A stretch of 64,000 nt of DNA from Candidula unifasciata (Eukaryota > Mollusca > Gastropoda > Stylommatophora > Geomitridae). Position 1 is the stretch's first letter. Each line of letters starts with the position of its first letter. The DNA lies in NCBI GenBank assembly GCA_905116865.2, contig CAJHNH020008543.1, forward strand, positions 452,606-516,605, read 5' to 3'. Shown here in pieces: positions 11,101 through 23,100 of this stretch. The translations under genes and the position numbers were made by a program. The notes beneath the pieces were generated by a model, which saw only the letters and a program-made list of their open reading frames with translations, had not been told where the DNA came from and made no database searches.

Positions 11101-14100
11101 GAGCACACCGAACAGCTGAACTCGCCGCACAATGAAAGGTCACCCGAGGATGAAAGTGAGGACGAAGTGGAGAGACTTTCAAAGACTGACACCGATAGAC
11201 AGCGATCAGAATCGCCAATGTCGGATAGAGAGACTCAGCACGAGTCTGCGAGTGACGCAGATCACGAAGGATCGCCGATGTCCCAGAAAGGCAGTGTGAT
11301 CATCGAGAGCAGTATATCGCTAACTAGCCGAGGGAGTGAGGGCAGGTCCAGCAGGAGAGGCACTCTGCTCTCGGATGTAGCAGAGTCGGATTCGACGACC
11401 AAGCGGAGGGGGAGTGGGAAACGGATGTCGGTTACCTCGCACATAAGGGCGTCTCCAAAGTCTGGCCAGGAGAGCAAGAGATCTTCTGTGCAAGATGATG
11501 CCAGCAGTAAGTCATTTGTTCAGTCTTCAAAGTCTGGCCAGGAGAGCAAGAGATCCTCTGTGCGAGAGAATGCCAGCAGCAAATCATTCTCTCAGTCTGT
11601 CAAAGGGGGGTCTTCAAAGAGCAGAAAATCGTCTGCAACTTCAGGGAGCCGTAAAGGCAGAGAATCCCCAGAGAAAAAACGATCACGGTCCAAGACGCCG
11701 TCGGCAGCCAGTTCTCGGGTTCGGGATAAAGGCAGCCCAAAGTCCAGTCGAGCGTCTGACAGAGCAACACCAACTGCCCGGAAAACCCAGCAGGGAAGCA
11801 GCAGGGTAGGAAAGATGCAGCAGCGAGTTTCTCCTTCCCAGAACGGGCCATCCCGTGATCATTCGCCAGAAGCTGATTCCGAACTTTCTGCTGAAGACAG
11901 CAATGTTACGCAACACACTGCTGCAAGCAAACGCCTCAAGACGAGATCCCAGACGAGTAGAGAAGTGTATGATTCAGAAGATGGGCGTGTCCATGTTGAG
12001 ATGGGTCAGACCGTGTCTGAGGGCAAATCTTCTTCTGACAGTGTCACTTCAGTCAAATCACACGTTAGCAGTCGTTTCTCAAAAATTAATGCCCAGAAAG
12101 ATCGTTCCCGAACCTCTGAGAGGTCACTGGCAGGCTCAAGTTCAAAAGGACACTCTAAAAAAAGTTCTGGACCATCCTCGTCGGTAAGGAGTAAACAGTC
12201 CAGTGGTATACTGCGCGCGGGTAGGAAGACGCCACAAAGTAGACAAGAAACTCCGCAAGAGCAGTTACAGTCGGAGATACCAAACGTAGTAACCCCGCCC
12301 GAAGGGACGGCTTCGACACCCAGATCTAGCAGATCACCGCCTGGCGAAAGCGTGCTCTCGTTTGCTCCATCCGAGAGACAGAAAGCTCAAGAAAGCATAT
12401 ACTCACTGGAAAAGAGATCGATATCCAGGTCAGACCGGACTAGATCTCTTGAAAGTGCAAAGTCATTGGCTAGATCCGACAGAATTGAACCTCCAGAAAA
12501 TATACATTCCTATTTTATACCACAGGAAATAGTGCCTCCAGAAAGTATACGTTCATCAGGTAGGTCAGAAGGGACACTGCCTCCAGAAAGTGTACGTTCC
12601 TATCCTGTCTCTGAAGGGATCCTGCCCCAAGAAAATATTCGTTCATACGTTACGACAGAAGGGACACTGCCTCCAGAAAGTATACGTTCATATGTTACAT
12701 CAGAAGGGATTCTGCCCCCAGAAAGTATACGTTCATTGGGTAGATCAGAAGGGATTCTACCCCCAGAAAGTATACGTTCATCGGGTAGATCAGAAGGGAT
12801 TCTACCCCCAGAAAGTCTACGTTCATCTGGTAGATCAGAAGGAATTCTACCCCCAGAAAGTCTACGTTCATCTGGTAGATCAGAAGGGATTCTACCCCCA
12901 GAAAGTCTACGTTTATCGGGTAGATCAGAAGGTATTCTACTCCCAGAAAGTGTAAGTTCGTCTATGAGATCAGTCAGAATGGAAATCCCAGAAAGTGTGC
13001 AATCTTCGGCTAAACCTGACAGACAGTACACAGAAAGCATGACCTCCCGGACTAAGGAAGACAGATCCCCACCCCATGGAAGCCAAGTGTCTGTTGCTGC
13101 ATCAAACGCATCGTCTAAGAGATCAAAGGCAGAATCAAGAAAGTCCTACTGGTCAGGGGAAGGTAAACAGTCAATAATTATATCTGACGGGTCGTACATT
13201 ATTGATACCATACAAACTATTGTTGTCAGCGAAGAAGGCTCATCGTCTGAATCTAGTGTCGAAGATCCGCCTAACATGGTTACGGAGCTGCCTGGACGCT
13301 CCTGGGATAAGGTGGCACTGGAAAGACAACCTGATATTGGGCAGGGCAGAGAAGATATGGTTCTGACTCCTACCTATCCTGCTCCCACTGAACGGTTGGA
13401 GGAGACCCTGTCTTGCAGAGACTCCATGGAAGCATCAGAAAGAACTCGCGAAAGTTGTAGAGAAAGAACCAAAAGTCCCTGCCTGGGTAAGGAAGGGAGT
13501 GAGCTGCTCGTGAGGAGATCAGATCGAGGCAGTAAAGAATCGTGCCGACCAAGTGTGTTGACACCTGGAACTGAAATAATGGCGTCCCATACAACGTCAG
13601 AGAGACTACAAGAAGCACCCACTTCTAGACAGGCCACAGCCTCGCCTGACAGAACACACGACAGTTTTCTAGAGAGGACATCCACGCCCTCCAAGATCGG
13701 ATCCCAGCGCCTTTCTGTAGACTTGGAACAAGCAGAGATGTCCACGAGGCGATCGGATACCGGAAGCAAGCAATCCCGCCATTCTGTAGAAATAATACCA
13801 GCAACTGAGACGGTGTCGAGAACGTCGGGAGAAATATTCCCACTGACACCCGTCTATGGACGGGAATCAATGTCTGAAGTTCGTAAATCTTCACATTTGT
13901 CAGATGTTCAAATAATGTCAACACGGGAATCCATGTCTGACGGTCGGAAATCTTCATATCTATCGGATGTTCAAACAATGGCAACACGGGAATCCTTGTC
14001 TGACGGTCGGAAATCTTCACATCTATCGGATGTTCAAACAATGTCAAAACGGGAATCCATGTCTGACGGTCGGAAATCTTCACGGTTGTCTGACGGTCAA

Positions 14101-17100
14101 ATAATGTCAGCACCAGAATCTATGTCTGATGGTTGGAAATCTTCGCGTCTGTCCGATGGTCAAATAAGGTCAGCACAGGAATCTATGTCTGACGGTCGGA
14201 GATCTTCGCGGCTGTCTGATGGTCAAATAAGGTCAGCACAGGAATCTATGTCTGACGGTCGGAGATCTTCACGGCTGTCTGATGGTCAAACAACTGTCGG
14301 AGAAACTCATACTCTTTCGACAAGCGACAGGCAACAAACACCTGACGGGCGGACATTTTATTCTACGTCTGAGCTTCAGTCGGTCAACGCTGATAGATCA
14401 TCTGCAGATACATCACAGACTCTCAGAACGTCTGCTAAAAACAGCGGACGTCAGTCAGCGGATTTGTCCACTCCAAAGAGGGCATCTGAAGTATACACAG
14501 AGAGTAGAAGATCTACACCAGCAAGAAGTGAGCAGCACCACTCATGTCTGGATGATCAAAGAAGGGATGATAACCCAGTTTTGGAAAGGGGCAGCACAGA
14601 CATGGATGTATGCAGACGGGCTTTATCAGAACGAAACGAAGTAGGTCGGTGGGAGAAAGGAGACACAGGGATCAGAGGCGTCAGGGAATGCTGTTGTACT
14701 GAGGGAAGAGTGCATCAAGTCAAAATCATTATGAGAAATGATTCTTCAGACGACGGAAGAGCTTCATGTAGCTGTATACAAGTGTGTTCGTCCATGCGTT
14801 CACGCGCAGACTGTCTGATGATGAGAGCAATGGATTGCAAGAGGGAGTGTTTTTCATCAGAACACACTGGATCTGGAGGGCACTGCAAAAACAGAGAGAA
14901 AAGCGATGGTTGTTGCAGGTGTTCAGACAGAGCACACAGGTCACGGGACGTGTGTCAAGAGATTCACCGGCGTGACAAAGCCTGGTGCTCGCCCGGGATT
15001 AGTTTCGGACAAAGATGTCCATGTGAATCTGCAACGAAAGCAGATCCTACTGGTGCTGGCAGCTTATCCTCTAGAGAGAGACGGTCACAAGAACAGTCCC
15101 CGTATCCTGCATCTCCTAAAGGACGACAGACACCTCTTTATGACCACAGCACGCCAGAAAGGTCAGCTAGTAGCCACTTGTCCGACAGCCGGGCTGTGAC
15201 TGGTCAATACCGGAGAGCCTCTGACACTAGTAGGTCTGAGTCTCGACAACGGCGGCTGGAAGAGACTGGTTCAGACAGGTCGTGGAGACCAGACGATACC
15301 ATTTATGGAGATCTGGGTCATGACGATCTTCATGTGACATCATCTGACAAACTGATCAGAAACGACAGCAATGAGGAGTGGGATGATACTCTGACAAAGA
15401 CACCAGGGGAAAACACCACCGAATTTGACACATCGCAGGATGTGTACGACTGTCGGTTCTCCCAACTTAGCCACCGATCACCAACAAGAACAGGCAGCCC
15501 CCCGACAAGGAAGCCATCCCCTTGTTCTAAACCTTCGAGGGAGGACACACAGCCGCTGACTACAGTTCAAGGCCGAGTTGTCGACAAGTATGGGAAGAAA
15601 TGTGGGGACAGTTACATCACTGTGACATCATCAAACCTGTCCACGTCGTCGAAATCTGACTGTTCCAATTTTCAAGTTACCGTTAAGTCCTGTAAAGATG
15701 GGACGCGCAAAACTCATCGCGATGGCAAACTGTCCGGTCTGAATACAGAACTTGAAAACAGAAAATCACCACGACAAGCTGCAACAGACAGACACAGCTA
15801 CGATTACAAAGACGAAGCAGACGTCTTGCTGCCTTCCAGAAAAGAAAGTAACAATGAGGATTATTACAGTGCAGGGGGACATTCAAGTCGTAGATATTTA
15901 TCCGAGGCGGACCGACCAATCAGTAGCGAGAGAGGCCGTCAGAACACGGTTCCGAGCAGTGTCGCTACAGGGAGAACATCCTCTAGAAACTTCCAAGCTA
16001 CAGCTTTAAATAACGAGCAGGCCGATGATGCCTTTACAGGCGGTCAAGGTGCTGACGAACATCGTCGCAGTGGTGGCCTGACTGGCCAACCAATGAGACG
16101 ATCAGGGTCTGCGTTGTCATCCGGTCACTCTGTCAGGTTCCCGCGTCGATGCCAAGAAACGTCATCCGACACGTCCTCGCTGCCTGCTATCCGGGATGAC
16201 CACGCTGACAGCCGTGGACGGCTCAGTGAGTTAAACCAAACACGGAAACCTTACAGACCATTGCCAATGAAGCGAGATATAAGTGAGGATAGTCCAGCAA
16301 TGAGAAGTCTCTCTGGCACCAGGAGAGATACAAAGCGAAGCCAGAATGGCTTTCACATAATATCACGACCCTCGTCGAGAATGGGCACCGGTCCTCGGAT
16401 AGAGGTCAAGGCGACATCATCGGTCTCGTCACAGGACATCCCTTCCATAGAACACCATGTCCAGACCCGAATACAACAAGGTCTTCAGTCTAGAAACACT
16501 AGGGACTTTGGTCGAGCCTACTCCCCCCATTCGTCAGCTACCGGTGCTTCGACCAGTGATGACATAAAGAGTCAGAACACCACGTCGCTATCGCCTGAGG
16601 AACTCGACTGTGACTTCAGTGAGGACACGCCGAGAAACAAAGTCATCTCGAGCAAGCCAGTTACCTGCAAATGTGAGAGACCGCGCTCATGTTGTGACGT
16701 AAAAAAACTCCGCGGCAGAATTACTTTCCGTTGCTCAGACTGCGGTTCTGGAAGACCTCACTGCTGCAAGTACAAGGACGCAAAAGTGGCAATCCAAAGA
16801 GGAAAAGTAAAAGTCGTTGCGACTCCCTCTGGTGGTCGGGTGATCAGCTGTAATAAAAGCAACGAACACCTCAGCCCGAGAAAATCTCACATGTACACAT
16901 CCCCTCCAGCCAGACAAGAGTGTCCCATGACCCGCAAGAAGTGCCTGGAAAGTTTTCTGTCTGACAGCTGCATGGATCGGTACGAGCCGGATAGTCTCAA
17001 TTACAAGACCAAATATGGCCTCTCGTCCAGTTATTGTGACCCGCTGAGACTACCCAGTCACAGACCATTCACTCACAATTTAGACTTCTTGAGCCGTAGG

Positions 17101-20100
17101 GCCAGCAGATACCGCAGCCGCAGCTCTTTCCACATCCCTAACACTAGATATTCTCCATACACTTCGCGGTTGTATGACCGACCTTCAAAATACTACAGGA
17201 AAGCTCATGGTTTACCGCCTAAAGGTGTATCAGTTGGTTGTCAGTCTCGCTCAAATTCTGCGAGCCCATCCCCAATATCGTGTTTTGAGGCAGCAGAAGT
17301 TATAGATCCCTTTGGGCAGATCGTCACTCCCCAGCCAACATCTTCTCGTCAAGTTGCGCAACAAACGCATGCATATCAGAAACGAATGCCACATTTTGGC
17401 CTAGTCCACGTAGATTTTGAGAAGTCGCCGACAACTTCATCCTCGCAGTCAAGGTCACCCGAGGAAACGAACTCCTTCTATTTATCATCGCCAGACAGCT
17501 CCTGTTCTCACAAGGAATATCTGGAAAGTCCCAAGTTTTATGATAAAAAGAGGCAATTTTTTTCCAGAAATCATCACTACATCAGCTCCGCCACAAATCG
17601 GGCACTTGCAGATGAGACATCGCCGTCTTCACATCCCAGGACAGTCCCTCCACCCAGAGAAATGATCCCAGGCCTATACGCAGGGTTAATATCAAGACCC
17701 TGGTCAGTGACCGGACTACTGCAGCCCTCGTGTTATGACCAAGCTGAAGAGCTACTTTTGAGATGCACGGACCAAAGTCCTCCAAGCTCACCAGGCCATG
17801 GTCGTGAGGCTCACTGTATGGGCATCGACAAGAGTGGGCTGCTGCCCTCCACACGTCCCACGCACCAAAGTCTGCTCTACTCTGTGAGCAACAGCTGTTT
17901 TACAACCGGCTCCAGTGATGTGGAACTGTGGGCTAGGAATATAAACTTCTCATCAAGTGTTGGAGACAAGAAGGTCAGGAGATCAGGAAGCAATGCGGCC
18001 GCAACAGAGGAAGTCAGTCCCCAGCTCATCGACAACCTGAACTTGTGTGATGTTGACCCAGTTTGGTCTTCACTGAGTCTAGACATCAGCCAGTCGCTGG
18101 AAGTGTTTGCAGGGCGAGGAGAAACTGTTTGTGGAGTTTGGACGGGAGACAACTTGTTACAGATAGCACAGTTTCTTCCCCCTTTGCCGGTAGCCGGCAA
18201 TCAAACCTTAGACATGATTCGACGCAATAGCGAGAAAGCCGTGCTTTATGCGAGGAAACTGCTGGACAGTGTTCCTTCAGTCAGCCGCGTACATAGCGAA
18301 TCTGGAATTCAGGAATCCATAGAAATTTGCAGATCACCAAGTCACTGCTCCAGGCAAAGAATCCGCTATGTTTTAGTCAAAGTTAACTCAGAGAATTCAG
18401 AATTCAGCAGCCATGCAGTTTCTAAATCAGACTCACTGAATGGCCAAACGACAAATCTGAGTGTGAATAGTTGTACTTCAGATGTTAATGTATCCGCCTC
18501 AGCATCAGGTCACCAACAGATGTTACACAACGAGACGTCTGCGCCAACAGACGAGGAGTCACCAGACAGGGCTTCTAAAGATGAAGATGAAGCAAGCAAC
18601 CACTTTAGATCTGTGTGCCAGTGTGTCTCCCCGTGTGAAGGTGATATGGGCTTCAGTCATAACTACCAGGAACTAAATCAAACACCTGTATATAGTCTTC
18701 AGGGTTGTCACACGCCAAATGAAGACCTATCGGAGAGGGTTAGCAGCTGCCAGTGTCAGAGCATACAGCTGCATGTGTCGGGTGTGAGGGAAGCTGGAGA
18801 AGCAGCGGATCCGTGCAGTGTTACTCTCTGTAGGACCGAACTCAGTACAGAGGAGGAACACACACTGAGACGGGCAATTGATAGGACACTAAATCTGTTC
18901 CGGGATTTCACGTTAATCCCGCTCTGCTGCGTCGAGTCTGACAGTTCGCTTCCTGGAGAGGAAACCGACCGAGACGCCAAGTCGATCCAGCAAAGAGAAT
19001 CAGATACTGATGAACAGGGAGCCAGAACTGGAGATACGGATTCAAGCAAAATACACTTTGACACATTTCTTTGCCAGGATGGGTGTGTTTATGATAAGAA
19101 CGATAAGAAAATCAAGGTTTATATTATATCTTCGGGAAAACAGAAACGTGATGACACTGAAGAAAGCGTGCCTCAGCTTGTCAGTAGGCATCAATCTTGT
19201 GAAGAGTCCACAGCTGACGCCCTCCAGGATATTTGTAGCACAGTCCTGGGAAGCCAAGGCTGCTCTGTTGAGGTATTTGGTAAAAGTTATCATGTTTTTA
19301 CAATAGATGAACTAATTAGCGCCAACAGTATGTCGAAGTTTCACCAGCGACATCACGAAAACACAGCTGAGATACGCACACGAGGACAACAGACGAGAGT
19401 CAACGGCCAGGATAATGGTAAACACATCTCTCACATTTCAGAAAAGGACACCTCTGTTAGCGACCTTCACTTTGGATGTGATTTTCTGACCGCGGATATC
19501 ACGTTCAAGCGAAATGATGAAGTTGACTATGATGTGGACAAGTCAAGTCGAGACGACAATTTTGCAGATGACAGAAGCGACGAGAAACATGTGCATTCTC
19601 AGCAGCATTTGTACACCATACAGAAACCTCGCCTGGTGTCTGACAATGTGTGCGCTATTTCTGGCCATTTATTTGATCACAGTTTGAGTGATGATTGTTC
19701 TGACGGAGTTGCTCCTAGTATGCCAGTTTTTTCTAGAAATCGCTGTGAGAACGTGAACAACTCTCTGGCCAGCCCGCCGACCACGAGCCAGGGCCAGGAG
19801 CCCATTCACTGCCACGTGCCGCCACAGATACCACCCGACCAGCACGGCTGGCGCGACGACGTCAGGTATTTTCCCACAATGCAACAGTCGACATGGCTAA
19901 GAGGCGAGTGTTCACGCCATGTGACAATGGTCTCCCAACATCTGGACAGTGTCCAGTGTGACGACCCGCTTCCGCACGGCATCTGGAACTACAGGCAAGA
20001 CTCGAGCAAGGCAGCAGCAGGTCGTTATAAATCTGGAGTCAACTGTGAACTTTCGCCCGAACTAGATAGTCAAACGGTTTTGGGTTGGATCCCCAACGCG

Positions 20101-23100
20101 ATGAATGCGGGGCCCGATGTGCAACACAACTGTAGCATAGAAGAGACACCAGATAACCGGACAGGCGGCATCTGTCAGCAGACGATGACAAGTATTTTGA
20201 CAAACATGGTGTCACTCGTCACAGCTAACCGCCATTCACAGGAAGCTGACAAAGATATACCGTGTTTACCGGAAGTTGTTGCCGAGAGTCCCAATTCGCA
20301 TCAAGTCGACGCAGACATTTCTCATTCAGGCGAACTCATTGTAGGGAACTCCTGCTCGTTTGAAAGCCCCCATACACACGAAGAAAGATGCAAGGTGGAG
20401 AGTGACAATGACAACACCGGTGTGACATTCCTGTCTCTATCCTCAGAATGCCTGTCGTGCATCAGCAGAAGCTGCAAGTCTAAAACCCCCAGCGAGAATC
20501 CCACAGACATCAACAGCACGGAACTAGTCAACAGTGACGCGACTATTGCGAAACGAAATCCAACATGCGTGAAGAATCCTTTGGGACTTCTCGAAGTTCT
20601 CATCAGCGGTAAACTCAAGGTGATTTTTGACAAAGCATTAGAAAGATGGGTGTCACCCAGCCATAAAAGATGCTCCCAGCTGACTAGGGGCAACAGATCT
20701 GCCGAGAGCAAGGGGAGGAGTCCACCGACAGAGCTGCATGATTCTCTCAGCAGTCCAGGGCAGGTTAGTATCAGATCGGGACAGCCCATAGAGGATGGTT
20801 TGGACACATCCAGTGAGTTCTTTACCACAGTAAGAGAAAGTCTGTCTGAGAGGTCAATCACAGAAGAGAGTTATGTTCTTCTGTCGATTCCTGCAGATTC
20901 TGACAGCGCGGACGAAGAGAGGGAGTTGCCGGAAACAGCAAGATTAAATACCGAAGGAACATGCGAAGCGGTGACACAAGAAACAACAGATCACAGCTCA
21001 AAGAAACCTGCATCAAGAGAAAAATATGTTTTATCAGTTAAAAAGAAACGAATTGTTACAGAAAAAAGATGTCAGGCAAACAAGGACCAGGATGTCAAAA
21101 CCACAAAACTATCCCCAGTGTCCTCATCCATCCAGGAAAATGTCTGGTCGGAGATCAACATGGAAGGTATAAGGTCAGATCCAACAAATTTAACACCCGA
21201 CCAAACCAACAGACAATGCAGGATAAACACAGGGCCAGACCAACAAGTCATGGAAAAACATGAGTCACCAGTGTGGACACCGTCGATGACGTCACCGAGG
21301 TCATCGGAATGGTGTGGCTCTCGAAGACAGGACAGCGAGGCTAAAGATCAGTCACTACACCGGTCAGTGGTCAGTAGCAGTCGCAAACATTCTTCAGTGT
21401 CCAGTCTGAGGATGGACCAGGCCAGGCCAAGGCGGAGGCATGAACGCAAGGCGAGCCGAACATCTAAGCATGTACAAGCTAGAGGTGAACGAGCAAACCG
21501 CGAAATCACTATAGAGATTACCTGTAGCCGGAAGAAGGACGCCGCGTCCTGTGATGAAGTCTGCAAAACCCTCGAGTCTGAGGGTCTGAAGAATGAACTT
21601 CAGTCCTCGGTGGGGGCTGAGGGCTGCCAACACACAAGTAGGGTGCGTGGCAAATCACCGGTTGCGAACAGGAGGTGTCGAGAGATGAAAACCTCTACAG
21701 ACATGGAGAATAGTAAAACTGACAGCATCTCCACCATAATAATGGACGTGAGCAAAACAGTGAAGCACAGACACAGCGAGCCTGCCAGAGAATGCACAAG
21801 TTCAATGAATAGAGAAATGAACTGTTGTTCTCTAGCAAGCCTTGAACCTTGCAGACGATCACATGTACTTCAAGGTCAGCAGCTGAGAACTGCTGCTATA
21901 CACAACAACATGCGAATCAACAATAAGGGTGACCGTCTGGCAAAAGGAATCCATTCTGAAGATTCTACAGAAACCGAATGCTTGAAATCAGCCATGCTAA
22001 CTCCTATAAAAGAAGAGTCTCTCTCTCATGACAATTCTATTGCAGAAAAATCCACCTCTGGCCAAGAATCGTTGACAAGGGATATCTCCGACACAGCAGC
22101 CTCCCACACGAATGACAGCTACAGTAAATCGAAGAACAGCAATGACAGCAGTCATTCCATTTCGTCACATCTGACATCGTCACAGCACTTGCCCTCAGTT
22201 CGGTATTCGCGGCACGCAGAAGTTTCTGCTGCCAGCAGCAGACAGGATCGAATTCATCAGCGAGAACAATTTTGTTGCACTCGACATTTCAAGGACACTG
22301 ACTGTCAGACAGACGAGCCCAGGGGCGATTCGCCAGACGGCTATGAGGACTTTTTATCCTATTTGGAAAACAGGTGCCCTTTCAAATCTGCCTTCCTCCG
22401 TCAGGAGATGAGAGGCTCTGATCACTGGTCGGTACAGTCACGTGGATCTTCTGCTGCCAGGAAGGAAGATGAGTTACTGCGGACGTATGCAGGAGGTGGT
22501 AGTAGCAGCAGTTACTTCAGAACAGGAAAACTGGATCTCAATGCTTTCTGGTACCGCAAGATGAGGAACATCAACATGAACTGGGCAGAGTCTGATCAAA
22601 ATCAGGTGTTTGTTTCACCGCAGACCAATCTCAGCTCCATGGAAGGCCCAGTTTCTGCAACCAAGGACAGTAAAAACTGGACAGGACACCCAGCGCTTGG
22701 CTACAAGTCGAGCTGCAAATCTGGAGAACTGAACCAAGCAAACAGGCTACTGAATGTCAATCCTCCAATGGAAGGGACAGGACACACAGCGTTCAGCTGC
22801 ATTTCAATGCAACATTGTTGCAGACTTGCAGAAAAGAACCATATGACAATGTTACTAAATGACAACCTAATCAAGGAAAGCAATGGGCACCTATCATGTC
22901 ACTGTACTTCCATGGAACCAAGCTGTAGCTCTCAAAAACTGAATGATATAACCAAAATACTTAGTGATAATCTTGCAAATAAAGGCACAGGGCGCCTAGA
23001 TTTCTGCTGCCCTTCCACAAAACCTGGTTGCAGATCTAGAGAAATGAACCACACAACCATGATACTCAGTGAGAACTTTCCCAAAAAAGACACACAGAAT

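Noticed and set aside
10206..11218. Thr-rich and Pro/Leu/Gln-rich minus-strand ORFs
   Set aside because: Shadow of the GTT/GTGG repeat and of the start of gene 1 exon 3 on the opposite strand.
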